Assembly (NCBI RefSeq): GCF_900167525.1
Contig: NZ_FUZQ01000002.1
Span: 558,001 to 622,000 of the forward strand
Length of the DNA: 64,000 bases
DNA from: Krasilnikoviella flava
Lineage (GTDB): Bacteria > Actinomycetota > Actinomycetes > Actinomycetales > Cellulomonadaceae
Direction of reading: 5' to 3'
Shown: positions 1 to 10,958 of the stretch, piece after piece
Numbering within the stretch: position 1 is the stretch's first letter
Layout of the letters: each line of letters starts with the position of its first letter
The notes under the pieces: model-generated
Told to the model about the DNA's origin: nothing
What the model saw: the letters and a program-made list of their open reading frames with translations, nothing else
The model's database searches: none
Translations under genes and position numbers: made by a program

Positions 1-1092
1 GAGCCCGAGGAGGACGTGCTGTACGGCAGCTACGGCCTCGACCAGTGCATCGAGCTGGTCGACGACGCCCTGGCCCGCGGCCGGGCGCGCGACGTCGCCG
101 CGTACGGGGCGGACCCCGACCACCCGGGGACCCCGTGGCTCGGCGACGAGTGGGGGATCGGCGAGGGGACGGCCGTCTCCATGATCGACACCGTGCCGCC
201 GCGCGGGCACATGTCGCACGCCCGCGCCCGCCTGCGCCCCGACGGCGTGGTGGAGGTCGAGGTCGGCACCGCCGAGTTCGGCAACGGCACGACCACCGTG
301 CACGCGCAGCTCGCCGCCAGCGCGCTGGGGCAGCGGGCCGCCGACGTCGTCGTGAAGCAGTCCGACACGGACCTGGTCGAGCACGACACGGGCGCGTTCG
401 GGTCCACGGGCACCGTGGTGGCCGGGAAGGCGTCGCTCGCGGCTGCCACCGAGCTCGCGGAGCGGGTGCGCGTGGTCGTGTCGTCGCTGACCGGGACCGC
501 GCCGGCCGACTGCCGGCTGGTACCCGGCGGGGTCGGCTACGAGGGCGGCGCGGTCGTGCCGCTGGCCGAGGTGGCGCGGCACGCCGGCGCCGCGGGCGTG
601 CGGCTCGAGGCCGAGGGCCGCTGGGGCGGCACGCCGAGGTCGGTCGCCTTCAACGTGCACGGCTTCCGGGTGGCGGTGCACCGCGGCACCGGCGAGATCC
701 GCATCCTGCAGAGCGCGCAGGCCGCCGACGCGGGGGCTGTCGTCAACCCGCGCCAGTGCCGCGGCCAGGTCGAGGGCGGCATCGCCCAGGCCCTCGGCGC
801 CGCGCTGTACGAGGACGTCGTGATCGACGACGCCGGCCGCGTCACGACCGACATCTTCCGCCAGTACCACCTGCCCACCTTCGCGGACGTGCCGCGCAGC
901 GAGGTGTATTTTGCGCGCACCACGGACTCCACCGGGCCGATGGGCGCGAAGTCGATGAGCGAGAGCCCGTTCAACCCCGTCGCCCCGGCGCTCGCGAACG
1001 CGCTGCGCGCCGCCACCGGGGTGCGGTTCACGGAGCTGCCGCTCGCCCGCGACAAGGTCTACCTGGGCATCAAGGCGGCCGCGACGCCTTGA
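1..1092 (+). CDS. Molybdenum hydroxylase large subunit (xanthine dehydrogenase/aldehyde oxidase family), 3' part
   Basis: The reading frame is open from base 1, so the gene begins before the window; 363 residues of the C-terminal part are visible. It looks like the molybdopterin-binding subunit of a xanthine dehydrogenase/aldehyde oxidase-type enzyme, which hydroxylates purines, aldehydes or N-heterocycles. Seen: an AEFGNGTTTVHAQLAA stretch, GAFGSTGTVVAGKA, a cofactor-binding EGGIAQALGAALYEDV segment, and near the end MGAKSMSESPFNP, where the Glu at bases 961-963 matches the family's catalytic Glu. A MoCo cytidylyltransferase-like gene lies just downstream on the other strand, which fits this role. 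The substrate cannot be told from the visible part. Confidence 0.9.
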   Translation, partial: EPEEDVLYGSYGLDQCIELVDDALARGRARDVAAYGADPDHPGTPWLGDEWGIGEGTAVSMIDTVPPRGHMSHARARLRPDGVVEVEVGTAEFGNGTTTVHAQLAASALGQRAADVVVKQSDTDLVEHDTGAFGSTGTVVAGKASLAAATELAERVRVVVSSLTGTAPADCRLVPGGVGYEGGAVVPLAEVARHAGAAGVRLEAEGRWGGTPRSVAFNVHGFRVAVHRGTGEIRILQSAQAADAGAVVNPRQCRGQVEGGIAQALGAALYEDVVIDDAGRVTTDIFRQYHLPTFADVPRSEVYFARTTDSTGPMGAKSMSESPFNPVAPALANALRAATGVRFTELPLARDKVYLGIKAAATP

Positions 1093-1104
1093 CCTCCCCC
1101 GCCC

Positions 1105-1151
1105 CGCCGGCTGAGCTTGTCGGAACCAGGTCTCGACAGGCTCGACCGGCG
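1105..1151. repeat. Inverted pair of the GGTTGAGC..GTCGAAACC repeat family (degenerate copy)
   Basis: Two 23-nt arms (1105-1127 and 1129-1151) face each other across one base. They are variants of the element seen more perfectly at 42072-42141 and 44161-44214. The pair sits between two convergent gene ends, where a bidirectional terminator would be expected, but no T-tract follows. Confidence 0.6.
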
Positions 1152-1160
1152 ATCCGGGGC

Positions 1161-1796
1161 TCAGGCGAGCAGGTCGAGGTCGGCCTCGGTGTCGACGTCG
1201 CGACCGTCGCCGGGATGTGTGACGACGTCGATGAGGTCCGCGTGGGTGCGCAGGAAGTCGCGCGCCCCTGTGTCGCCGACGGCGCTCGCGGCGGCCGGGG
1301 CGGCGAGGGCCGCGTCCAGCACCAGCGGGTGCGACCAGCGCGGGCGGGCACTCTGCGCGACCGGGGCGTGCGCCCAGCGGGAGGCGGTGACGCGGCCGGG
1401 CCGGTGCGCCGCGAGCAGGCGGGCGACGTCCTCGGGCGCGACGCCGGGCTGGTCGACGTGCGCGACGACCACGCGCGCGGCTCGCCCGCGGCCACCCGCG
1501 TCCAGCGCTGCCGCGACACCGGCCCGCAACGACGACGCCATGCCGGTCCACCAGTCCTCGTTGACCACGACGCGCAGGCCGGAGGCGTCGAGCGCGGACG
1601 CCGCGCGCACGCGGTCCGCCTCCGCCCCGAGCACGACGACGACCTGGTCGCAGCCGCCGTCGAGCAGGACGGCAGCGGCGTGCTCGACCAGGGGCCGGCC
1701 GCCGTCGGGTGCCCAGGGGAGCAGCGCCTTGGGGCCACGACCCAGCCGGGTGCCCGCACCGGCGGCGAGCAGGACGGCGACGGTAGGACCCGTCAC
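1161..1796 (-). CDS. MobA/MocA-like nucleotidyltransferase (MoCo cytidylyl- or guanylyltransferase)
   Basis: A 211-aa NTP_transf_3 family protein. The N-terminal nucleotide-binding signature LLAAGAGTRLGRGPKALLP (about residues 9-27) is intact, and VAHVDQPGVAPEDVARLL resembles the metal-binding region of MocA-type enzymes. These add CMP or GMP to molybdopterin; enzymes of the xanthine dehydrogenase family use the cytosine form in many bacteria. The GTG start overlaps the stop of the upstream HxlR gene by 4 nt (GTGA, 1793-1796), so the two are probably translated together. The neighbouring molybdenum hydroxylase supports a cofactor-maturation role; which nucleotide it uses is not decided here. 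Confidence 0.8.
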   Translation of the reverse strand: MTGPTVAVLLAAGAGTRLGRGPKALLPWAPDGGRPLVEHAAAVLLDGGCDQVVVVLGAEADRVRAASALDASGLRVVVNEDWWTGMASSLRAGVAAALDAGGRGRAARVVVAHVDQPGVAPEDVARLLAAHRPGRVTASRWAHAPVAQSARPRWSHPLVLDAALAAPAAASAVGDTGARDFLRTHADLIDVVTHPGDGRDVDTEADLDLLA

Positions 1797-2215
1797 GAGG
1801 CCTGACCGCGCGTGGCGTCGTAGCGCTGCTGCGCTGCGGTGACCTCGTCGACGGATCCCTCGAGGACGTCGAGGAGGCCGACGAGCCGGTCGGCGACCCG
1901 GTGGCCGAGGCCGGTCAGCGAGTACTCGACGTGCGGCGGGATGCTGGTGCGGACCTCGCGCACGACCATGCCGTCACGCTCGAGCGTCTGAAGCGTCTGG
2001 GCGAGCATCTTCTCGCTCACGCCGTCGATCCGGCGGCGCAGCGCGTTGAAGCGCACGGCGCCGTCGCGCAGCCCGGCCACGGTGAGCACCCCCCACCGGC
2101 CCGTGACCGCCTCGAGCGCCTGACGCGACGTGCAGCCGCGCGAGAAGACGTCGGCGATCATCGCGTCGGTCGGGCCGGGGTCGGTCTGCGCGACGGCGGG
2201 GGAGTCGGTGGTCAC
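1793..2215 (-). CDS. HxlR-family transcriptional regulator
   Basis: A 140-aa winged-helix regulator of the HxlR/MarR-like type. Visible: the family's N-terminal Cys (SRGCTSRQALEAV), the GRWGVLTVAGLRDGAVRFNAL segment, the recognition helix region RRRIDGVSEKMLAQTLQTLERDGMV and the wing VPPHVEYSLTGLG-like sequence. I chose the GTG at 2215 because upstream sequence in frame is not family-like. It is divergent from a QorB/NmrA-type reductase, as in the ytfH/ytfG (qorB) pair of E. coli, so it most likely controls that gene and itself. It is coupled by 4 nt to the nucleotidyltransferase downstream. Confidence 0.88.
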   Translation of the reverse strand: MTTDSPAVAQTDPGPTDAMIADVFSRGCTSRQALEAVTGRWGVLTVAGLRDGAVRFNALRRRIDGVSEKMLAQTLQTLERDGMVVREVRTSIPPHVEYSLTGLGHRVADRLVGLLDVLEGSVDEVTAAQQRYDATRGQAS

Positions 2216-2280
2216 CCGCCCAGGATACGGCGCGATCCGTCGGGGAGCACTGTGACGAAGGCCGCACTGCTGATTGGTTG

Positions 2281-2302
2281 GCGCTTTCGAAAAGTGAGCG
2301 CA
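2281..2302. promoter_or_regulatory. Candidate HxlR operator between divergent genes
   Basis: In the divergent gap there is an imperfect dyad: GCGCT and AGCGC at the edges (2281-2285 and 2297-2301) around a CTTTCGAAAAG core. It lies about 65 nt before each start. The symmetry is visible; its use by the HxlR protein is inferred from position. Confidence 0.4.
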
Positions 2303-2364
2303 TGCTGGCATGGTGGCCCCCTCGCGGGCCGTCCCCTCAGTCCCGTCAGGTAGGGAGCATCACC

Positions 2365-3237
<873 letters not shown>

Positions 3238-3293
3238 CGCTCCACACCGCCGAGGTCCGCCAGGCCTGACCGGCCCACCGCGCGTGGCCGACC

Positions 3294-3325
3294 GCCCCGG
3301 GCGCGGACACGCCCGTGCCCGGGGC
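3294..3325. terminator. GC-rich hairpin between two codirectional genes
   Basis: GCCCCGGGC (3294-3302) pairs with GCCCGGGGC (3317-3325). There is no T-run, as is common in GC-rich actinobacterial terminators. It may end the upstream transcript; the downstream gene has its own TACACT box at 3337-3342. Confidence 0.4.
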
Positions 3326-3348
3326 ACGGAACTCCCTACACTCGCCCG

Positions 3349-4329
3349 GTGCGTCGTGTGCTGAGCCGTTGGGTGGACCCGTTCGTCGTCACGCTCGTGG
3401 CGGTGATGGTGCTCGGGCTGGTGGTGCCGGTCGGCCCGGGGGCGCAGCGGGTCGTCGACGTCGCGGCGGACGTCGCGGTCACGATCCTGTTCCTCGTGTA
3501 CGGCATGCGGCTGTCCACGCGCGAGGTGTGGACGGGCCTGCGCAACTGGCGCCTGCAGGGCAGCATCCTCGCCGCGACGTACGTCGTCTTCCCGCTGCTG
3601 GGGCTGCTCGTCGCGTGGGCCGTGACGCCGCTCGTCGGGGGGCCGCTCGCGGCCGGCATGCTCTACCTGTCGCTGCTGCCGTCCACCGTGCAGTCCTCGG
3701 TGGCGTTCACCTCCGTGGCGCGCGGCAACGTCGCCGGGGCGATCTGCGGGGCCACCGTGTCCAACGTGCTGGGCATGGTCCTCACGCCGCTGCTGGTGCT
3801 GTGGCTCATGAGCGATGCGCAGGGTGACGCGTCGGGGACCGCCGGTCACGGCCTGGACGGGCTGCAGACCGTGCTGCTGCAGCTGCTGCTGCCGTTCGTC
3901 GTGGGCCAGCTGCTGCAGCCGTGGGTCGGCGGCTGGATCCGCGCCCGCCGGTGGCTCACGCTCGGCGTGGACCGTGGCACCATCCTCGTCGTCGTGTTCT
4001 CCGCCGTCGCGGCGGCGAGCTCGGCGGGCGTGTGGGCCGGCATCTCGGGCTGGGCGATCGTCGCGCTGCTGGCGGTGAGCGGGGTCATGCTCGCCGTCAT
4101 GCTCGGCCTCACGTGGTGGGGAGGCGCCGCGCTGAAGCTGCCGGTCGAGGACCGCGTCGCCCTGCTCATGTGCGGGTCCAAGAAGTCCCTGGCCACCGGT
4201 CTGCCCATGGCGAGCGTGCTGTTCCCGGTCGCCGTCGCGGGCGTCATCGCGGTGCCGGTGATCATCTTCCACCAGCTCCAGCTCGTGGTGTGCGCGGTGC
4301 TGGCGCGCCGCCTCGCGCTCCGCGACTGA
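3349..4329 (+). CDS. Bile acid:sodium symporter family transporter (SBF-like)
   Basis: A 326-aa membrane protein with about nine or ten hydrophobic segments. LLPSTVQSSVAFTSVARGNVAGAICGATVSN is the conserved crossover region of the SBF/YfeH-type bile acid:sodium symporter superfamily, and CGSKKSLATGLPMASVLF is the second hallmark. Family members move organic anions with sodium; the bacterial substrate is generally unknown. The GTG start lies 6 nt after a TACACT box (3337-3342) with no Shine-Dalgarno, suggesting a leaderless mRNA. No partner gene is evident. Confidence 0.9.
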   Translation: MRRVLSRWVDPFVVTLVAVMVLGLVVPVGPGAQRVVDVAADVAVTILFLVYGMRLSTREVWTGLRNWRLQGSILAATYVVFPLLGLLVAWAVTPLVGGPLAAGMLYLSLLPSTVQSSVAFTSVARGNVAGAICGATVSNVLGMVLTPLLVLWLMSDAQGDASGTAGHGLDGLQTVLLQLLLPFVVGQLLQPWVGGWIRARRWLTLGVDRGTILVVVFSAVAAASSAGVWAGISGWAIVALLAVSGVMLAVMLGLTWWGGAALKLPVEDRVALLMCGSKKSLATGLPMASVLFPVAVAGVIAVPVIIFHQLQLVVCAVLARRLALRD

Positions 4330-4380
4330 GCCCCGCCGGCCGCCCTGCGAGCATCCGGTCCCGTGCCTAGCGTCGCGGGC

Positions 4381-4707
4381 ATGGCGAAGCAGGACGACGC
4401 GAAGCAGGACGACGCGAAGCAGGACGACGACGCGTCGGGGGAGCGGTGGTCGCACGACGTGACCGAGCACTCCGACGCGCTGGACCTCGAGGACGACGTC
4501 TTCACCTGGGACGACCCCGCCCGCATCGCGGCGTCGCTGAAGCGGTCGGCCGAGGCGAGCGACCGGCGCAAGGGCACGCCCTACCAGTCGGCCATGTCGA
4601 TGCTGACGTTCTACGTCAACCGGGCCGGGGCGAACCTCCCCGCCGCGCAGCGCGACGTCCTCGACCGGGCGAAGGACGAGCTGCGCACGGCGTTCGGCCG
4701 GGACTGA
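4381..4707 (+). CDS. DUF3175 protein
   Basis: A 108-aa soluble protein. The body (WSHDVTEHSDALDLEDDVFTWDD, SLKRSAEASDRRKGTPYQSAMSMLTFYVNRAG, LDRAKDELRTAFGRD) matches the DUF3175 family, whose function is unknown. The N-terminus holds three tandem KQDDA-type units made by repeats of a 15-nt unit (from 4387), which look like a local expansion rather than part of the domain. I prefer the ATG at 4381, which follows a TAGCGT box by 7 nt; a GTG at 4363 is an alternative. Confidence 0.8.
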   Translation: MAKQDDAKQDDAKQDDDASGERWSHDVTEHSDALDLEDDVFTWDDPARIAASLKRSAEASDRRKGTPYQSAMSMLTFYVNRAGANLPAAQRDVLDRAKDELRTAFGRD

Positions 4708-4718
4708 GCGCCAGGCCG

Positions 4719-5657
4719 TCAGGTGAACGCGACCCCGGTGAGCTCCTCGGACAGTGCCCACAGGCGGGAGGCGTCGCCGGTACGCCGCAGAGGTGCCCAG
4801 GGCCGCTGCGGTCCGGGCGGGCCGCCCAGGCGTCCCGGCCGGCCGGGGCCGTAGAAGCCCCCGTCCCGCGCCTCGGACGAGACGGCCGCCAACAGCGCCG
4901 GCAGCGCGGCGCTCTCGACCGTCCCGACGACGAGGCCGCGCGCGCAGAGCCAGCGGATGACGCGCACGTCCCGGGTGTCCGCGGCGCGGCCCACCTCGGG
5001 CCGCGCGGCGAGCAGGCTCGTCGGCGCGACCCCGGGGTGCGAGACGTTGCTCGTGACGCCCCAGCCCGCGGCCCCGCTGCGGCGGGCGAGCTCGAGGCCG
5101 AAGAGCCCGCAGGCGAGCTTCGACTGCCGGTAGGAGCGCATGCCGTCGTACCTGCGCTCCCCGTTCAGGTCGTCCCACCGGATCGTGCCGCGGCGCGCGG
5201 CGATGCTCGTCTGCGAGGTCACGCGCGCGCGTCCGGCCCGCAGGAGGGGCAGCAGGCGACCGGTGAGCGCGAAGTGGCCGAGGTGGTTGGTGCCGAGCTG
5301 CAGCTCGAAGCCGTCGGCGGTGACCTGCCGCTCGGGCGGGGTCATGACGCCCGCGTTGTTGACCAGAAGGTGGATCGGCGCACCTTCGGCCGTGAGCTTC
5401 TCGCCCAGCGCCGCGACCAACGCGAGGGACGCCAGGTCCAGCTCGTGCCGGACCAGCCGCGCCGCCGGGTGCTGCGCCCGGATCCGCGCGGCGGCCGCCT
5501 CGCCCTTGCGGGGGTTGCGGACCGGCATGAGGACCTCCGCGCCGGCGCCCGCGAGCCGCGTCGCGATCTGCAGGCCGACGCCGTCGCTCGCTCCCGTGAC
5601 CAGCGCGCGATTGCCGGAGAGGTCGGGCAGGACGATGTCGTGCTCGGTACGTGCCAT
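4719..5657 (-). CDS. Short-chain dehydrogenase/reductase
   Basis: A 312-aa classical-type SDR resembling retinol-dehydrogenase/WW-oxidoreductase-like members. Seen: cofactor loop TGASDGVG, the NNAG motif (LLVNNAGVM), the [19 protein letters not shown] helix, catalytic Ser in [10 protein letters not shown] and the YRQSK catalytic pair in [12 protein letters not shown]. The start is the ATG at 5657, since upstream residues are not SDR-like. It reads convergently toward DUF3175 and divergently from the GAF regulator, so it may share control with the latter, but nothing indicates its substrate. Confidence 0.88.
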   Translation of the reverse strand: MARTEHDIVLPDLSGNRALVTGASDGVGLQIATRLAGAGAEVLMPVRNPRKGEAAAARIRAQHPAARLVRHELDLASLALVAALGEKLTAEGAPIHLLVNNAGVMTPPERQVTADGFELQLGTNHLGHFALTGRLLPLLRAGRARVTSQTSIAARRGTIRWDDLNGERRYDGMRSYRQSKLACGLFGLELARRSGAAGWGVTSNVSHPGVAPTSLLAARPEVGRAADTRDVRVIRWLCARGLVVGTVESAALPALLAAVSSEARDGGFYGPGRPGRLGGPPGPQRPWAPLRRTGDASRLWALSEELTGVAFT

Positions 5658-5729
5658 GGGCCCCACGGTGCCCGACGGCGGCGGTGCGAGCCAGGGTCCG
5701 GCGATCCCGGGCTGGGCGGTGCGGGCCCC

Positions 5730-5735
5730 TAGACT
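5730..5735 (+). promoter_or_regulatory. Candidate -10 box for the GAF regulator gene
   Basis: TAGACT sits 38 nt before the ATG at 5774, leaving a short leader that contains the Shine-Dalgarno GGGAGGT. The -35 is not distinct. Confidence 0.4.
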
Positions 5736-5773
5736 GGCCCGCACGCACCGGACGACGACGTCGGGAGGTCGCG

Positions 5774-7051
5774 ATGCACGGGGAGACCCGCAGCGCAGAG
5801 CAGGGTCCGCGCGGGGCAGGCGTGCGTCGCGACCCGCGCACCGTGCGCGCCGCGTACGAGCGGTTCCTCGGCACGGGCGAGCTGCCCGGCGACATCGACC
5901 CGGTGGTCGCCGAATCCTGGCGCCGGTCCCTGCGCAGCGGCGTCGACCCGGACACCCCCCACCTCCAGGTCGCCCTCGGCGACGCCGAGCTCGCCGCCTA
6001 CCGTGCCTCCCACCCGCTCGCCGCCGTCATGCCCGTGGTGCGCGAGCTCGTGGTCGACGGCGCGGCCGACGACGGCCTCGTCGTCGCCGTCTCCGACGAG
6101 ATCGGCCGCCTGCTGTGGGTCGAGGGCAACCACCGCCTGCGGGGCACCGTCGACCGGGTCGGGTTCGTCGAGGGCGCGGTGTGGCGCGAGGAGAGCGTGG
6201 GGACCAACGCGCCCGGAACGGCGCTCGCCACCCGCCGCGCCGTGCAGGTGATCGGCGCCGAGCACTACTCCCGCCCCGTGCAGGAGCTCAGCTGCGCGGC
6301 CGCGCCCATCCGGGACCCTGCGACCGGCCGGGTGCTCGGCGTCCTCGACGTCACCGGCAGGCGGGCCGCGGCGTCGCACGTCGTGCTGTCGCTGGTGCGG
6401 GCGACCGTCGCCACCGTCGAGCGGGAGCTCGCCCACCGTGCGGCTGCGAGCGCCGGCACGGGTGGCCTCGCCGCCCGGCCCGCCGTCGACCTGCGCGTGC
6501 TCGGCCGGCCCGTGCTGCGCACCCCGGGGGGCGAGCACCGGCTCTCGCTGCGGCACGCCGAGATCCTGCTGCTGCTCGCCGAGCACCCGCGCGGGCTGGG
6601 CGCCGACGAGCTCGCCGTCCTGCTGCACCCGGGCGAGCTGTCCGACGTCACCGTGCGGGCGGAGGTGTCCCGGTTGCGGCACGTGGTGGGCGCGCTGCTC
6701 GCCGGGTCGCGGCCCTACCGGCTCGCCCGGCCGCTGCGGACCGACGCCGACGCCGTGCGGGACGGGCTCGCCGCGGGCGACGTGCGCGGCGCCGTCGCCG
6801 CCTACGCGCCGCTGCTGCCGCGGTCCGTCGCCCCCGGCGTGGAGCGGCTGCGGGCGGAGCTGACGGCGGAGGTGCGGGCCGCCGTCCTGGCGTCGGGCGA
6901 CCTCGACGCCCTGGACGCGTGGGTGCGCGGCGGCGACGGCGCCGACGAGCACGCGGCCTGGGCCCGGCTGCTCGCCCTCGCGCCGGCCGGTAGCCCGCAG
7001 GCCGTGCGAGCCCGCGCCCGCGTCACGCTGCTCGACACCGAGCTGTCGTAG
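5774..7051 (+). CDS. AcoR-like GAF-domain regulator with a winged-helix C-terminus and no AAA+ domain
   Basis: A 425-aa protein. Residues 20-60 carry the AcoR-type opening ([28 protein letters not shown]); about 85-220 form a GAF sensor with [25 protein letters not shown] and [22 protein letters not shown]. AcoR-type sigma-54 activators would continue with an AAA+ domain and Fis helix; here neither exists. Instead residues about 235-330 look like a winged-helix/BTAD-type DNA-binding unit ([33 protein letters not shown]), then a helical tail. It precedes an acetaldehyde-type dehydrogenase and is likely its aldehyde- or alcohol-responsive regulator. The ATG at 5774 has a good ribosome site. Confidence 0.75.
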   Translation: MHGETRSAEQGPRGAGVRRDPRTVRAAYERFLGTGELPGDIDPVVAESWRRSLRSGVDPDTPHLQVALGDAELAAYRASHPLAAVMPVVRELVVDGAADDGLVVAVSDEIGRLLWVEGNHRLRGTVDRVGFVEGAVWREESVGTNAPGTALATRRAVQVIGAEHYSRPVQELSCAAAPIRDPATGRVLGVLDVTGRRAAASHVVLSLVRATVATVERELAHRAAASAGTGGLAARPAVDLRVLGRPVLRTPGGEHRLSLRHAEILLLLAEHPRGLGADELAVLLHPGELSDVTVRAEVSRLRHVVGALLAGSRPYRLARPLRTDADAVRDGLAAGDVRGAVAAYAPLLPRSVAPGVERLRAELTAEVRAAVLASGDLDALDAWVRGGDGADEHAAWARLLALAPAGSPQAVRARARVTLLDTELS

Positions 7052-7059
7052 CCGGGGGC

Positions 7060-7310
7060 TCAGCAGCCCGCGAGCGCCTCCGTGACGCCGTCGCCGGGAC
7101 AGACCTCCCGGCTCCAGCTCCCTGCGCCGTAGGTGTCGGCCGCCGTGTCGTAGTAGATCTCGAGGTCGCCGCCGACGACGCGGTAGTCGGGCCGCCCTCG
7201 GTGGTGGGCGTCATCACGGCGAGCTCGGCCCCGGACTCCCATGCCGCGTCGAGGCAGTCGCGCGCCTCGGCGGGGATCTCGCCGCCCTGCGGCGATGGTC
7301 CTGTCCGCGC
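7060..7310 (-). pseudogene. Frameshifted remnant of a small secreted-type hypothetical protein
   Basis: Two adjoining minus-strand frames each hold half of one protein-like sequence. The first reads [30 protein letters not shown]; the second continues [31 protein letters not shown] and ends at 7060. They meet near 7196, so a single base is missing or added. No start codon or signal peptide is intact upstream. It is a decayed gene or a sequencing error; the 5' boundary is approximate. Confidence 0.5.
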
Positions 7311-7429
7311 GGGCCGTGGTCCAGACCGGACGGACGTTCGGGCCGCACTGCAACGGAGCTGCAACCTTCGCCGTCCTAGGGTCGGCGGCATCGCGGCGCG
7401 ACGAGGCGCCGCACGTGCGAGGAGGCAGC

Positions 7430-8953
<1,524 letters not shown>

Positions 8954-8973
8954 GCCGACGACGGGAGCGGACG

Positions 8974-9387
8974 ATGACCGACGACGCGGTCTCCCGCGTC
9001 GCCGTGACCGACGCCGCGGCCGGGCTCCTCGCCCGGCTGCGGCGTCAGCACGGCGACCTGATGTTCCACCAGTCCGGCGGCTGCTGCGACGGTTCGAGCC
9101 CGATGTGCTACCCGGACGGCGACTTCCTGCTCGGCGACGCCGACGTGCACCTGGGGGACCTGCTCCTCACGGACGGGCCGCCCGCGGCCACCGGCGCGAC
9201 AGGGGAGGAGTTCACCGTGCCCGTCTGGATGAGCCGCGCCCAGTTCGAGTACTGGCGGCACACCCACCTGACGATCGACGTCGTGCCCGGGCGGGGCGCC
9301 GGGTTCAGCGTCGAGGCGCCGGAGGGGGTGCGGTTCCTCATCCGGTCCCGACTGCTCACGGACGCGGAGGTGGCGACGCTGCGCTGA
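8974..9387 (+). CDS. DUF779 protein, partner of the aldehyde dehydrogenase
   Basis: A 137-aa DUF779 protein. The Cys-rich loop MFHQSGGCCDGSSPMCYPDGDF and the WMSRAQFEYWRHTHLTIDVV region are the family's hallmarks. DUF779 genes often sit directly beside aldehyde dehydrogenases; the biochemical role is unknown. Here the gene starts 20 nt after the dehydrogenase stop with GGGAGCGG as ribosome site, so the two form an operon. The conserved cysteines suggest metal binding or redox chemistry, which is inference. Confidence 0.9.
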   Translation: MTDDAVSRVAVTDAAAGLLARLRRQHGDLMFHQSGGCCDGSSPMCYPDGDFLLGDADVHLGDLLLTDGPPAATGATGEEFTVPVWMSRAQFEYWRHTHLTIDVVPGRGAGFSVEAPEGVRFLIRSRLLTDAEVATLR

Positions 9388-9394
9388 GCCCGTG

Positions 9395-9760
9395 TCACCA
9401 GCCGGCGAACCTCCCGAGCGCCACGAACGCCGCGGCGAGCAGCAGGAGCACGTTGACCCACAACTGGGCGAGCTCGCGCCGCCGCACGTGCACCGCGATC
9501 GCGAGCGCCTGGAGCACGACGAGGCACGTCGCGGCCGTCGGGGTGAGCCAGGGTTGTGTGCCGGTCGCCAGGGGCAGGACCAGGCCCAGCGCGCCCGCGA
9601 TCTCGGCCAGGCCGATCAGGCGCACCACGACGACGGGGAAGTCCTCCACCCACCCCATGGCCGACCGCAGGCGTTCGCGGCTGCGGGTCAGCTTGACGAA
9701 GCCCACCGCCAGGTAGAGCAGGGCCAGCAGCCCGACGGCGACCCACAGTCCGATGTTCAT
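9395..9760 (-). CDS. DoxX-family membrane protein
   Basis: A 121-aa protein with four predicted membrane helices (about residues 3-20, 41-62, 72-90, 97-116). The pattern LLALLYLAVGFVKL at the start and VRLIGLAEIAGALGLVLP in the second helix is that of DoxX/DoxD-like small membrane proteins. Family members have been linked to redox or detoxification at the membrane, but no function can be assigned here. It ends 7 nt from the DUF779 stop, convergently. Confidence 0.8.
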   Translation of the reverse strand: MNIGLWVAVGLLALLYLAVGFVKLTRSRERLRSAMGWVEDFPVVVVRLIGLAEIAGALGLVLPLATGTQPWLTPTAATCLVVLQALAIAVHVRRRELAQLWVNVLLLLAAAFVALGRFAGW

Positions 9761-9915
9761 CCGGTGCCTCCTCGCGGCAGCAGCTCGAGGCGGGCGGCGA
9801 TGCCAGGGCGGAGCGGCGACGCCGTCGTGCCTGCTGGGAACCTAGCGCGGGGACGTCGTCACCGGAACGACCGCGCCCGTGGTGTCGGAGGGTCGACGCC
9901 CGATATGTTCTCCCG

Positions 9916-10911
9916 GTGACCCGAGAGACCCTCCCCTCCCTGTCGGCGCTCCCCGCGTGGCTCGTGCCGTCCGTGTACCTGAACTGGTCGGCCGACTGGC
10001 TGACGGAGTCCGTCGCGATCGCGACCCGCACGCCGGAGCACCGGCTGCCCGCGGGGCCGGACGGGCCGCAGCGCGGGGACGTGGTCGTGACGGTGCTCGG
10101 CGACGCCGGCGTGGTCGCCGCCGTCGAGCTCATGGGCGCGAGCGACGGCGAGAGCTGGGTGAGCGACGACCTCTTCGGCCCGGACCGGCCGATCGTGTGG
10201 GCAGACCTGTTCGAGGGCGCCGACACCTACACCGGCTCGTCGGGCTGGCTGCCGCCGGAGCACGCGCGGCTCGTGCTGGACGGCGTCGCCGAGCAGTTCC
10301 GGGGCGGCCCCGTGCACACCCTCGACCCGGGCGACTGCGGCGCCCGCGCCACCGCGCCCGACGTGCACGCCCTGCGCATCCTCGGCCATCGCGCCGTGAC
10401 CGGCTGGTCGATGCGCCGCGAGGAGCGCTGCGCCACCTGCGAGCGGTTCGTCGACGTGCACCGCATGCACGCCCACGACGACGGCGCCGTCCGCCTCGGC
10501 ACCACCACCGCCGGCGGCCGCACCCTGGAGCAGCTGGTGCGCGACGTGCACCTCCTGTGCGAGCAGTGCCACGACCTGCTGCACGCGCACACGGTGTCGT
10601 CGCAGCGCGCGCGGATGCGCCCCCAGTGCCCCGGCTGCGGCGCGCGCGGCAAGACCAAGCGGATCGTGTGGGGCATGACGTTCCAGGACGACGTGATGAA
10701 CGCCGAGCCGGACGTCGTCTACGGCGGCTTCGAGGTGCCGGTGCCGACGCCCGAGTGGTACTGCACCGAGTGCCACGCCAACTTCGCGAGCAGCGTCATC
10801 GCGTCGCGGGCGCTGACCTCCGCCGACACGGGCGGCAGCGCAGGGGTCGTGGCCGTGACGGGAGCCCTGTCGGTGGTGCCCGACCTGCCGGACGACGAGC
10901 CCGCCGCCTGA
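9916..10911 (+). CDS. Protein with four CxxC motifs, degenerate HNH-like centre
   Basis: A 331-aa protein I cannot place in a named family. Residues 1-165 are an acidic globular domain without recognised motifs. Four CxxC pairs follow: C172/C175, C215/C218 with H219 (LLCEQCHDLLH), C238/C241 (CPGCG), and C283/C286 (WYCTECH). The first two, with VHRMHAH between them, resemble the treble-clef zinc core of HNH nucleases; the last two look like a second zinc finger. The GTG start lies 6 nt after TATGTT (9904-9909), so the mRNA may be leaderless. It converges on a true HNH gene. Confidence 0.65.
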   Translation: MTRETLPSLSALPAWLVPSVYLNWSADWLTESVAIATRTPEHRLPAGPDGPQRGDVVVTVLGDAGVVAAVELMGASDGESWVSDDLFGPDRPIVWADLFEGADTYTGSSGWLPPEHARLVLDGVAEQFRGGPVHTLDPGDCGARATAPDVHALRILGHRAVTGWSMRREERCATCERFVDVHRMHAHDDGAVRLGTTTAGGRTLEQLVRDVHLLCEQCHDLLHAHTVSSQRARMRPQCPGCGARGKTKRIVWGMTFQDDVMNAEPDVVYGGFEVPVPTPEWYCTECHANFASSVIASRALTSADTGGSAGVVAVTGALSVVPDLPDDEPAA

Positions 10912-10926
10912 CACCCGTCGTGGTGG

Positions 10927-10958
10927 GGCCGCGGCCGACCTCGGGTCAGGCCGCGGCC
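10927..10958. terminator. Strong GC hairpin at the convergent end of two genes
   Basis: GGCCGCGGCC occurs at 10927-10936 and again at 10949-10958; being self-complementary the copies pair, and GACC/GGTC extends the stem inward to 14 pairs with one bulged base. It spans the stop codon of the HNH gene and lies 16 nt after the facing gene, so it probably ends both transcripts. Confidence 0.6.

Noticed and set aside
4387-4431. Functional repeat domain in the DUF3175 protein
   Set aside because: The KQDDA units are a short microsatellite-like expansion before the domain.
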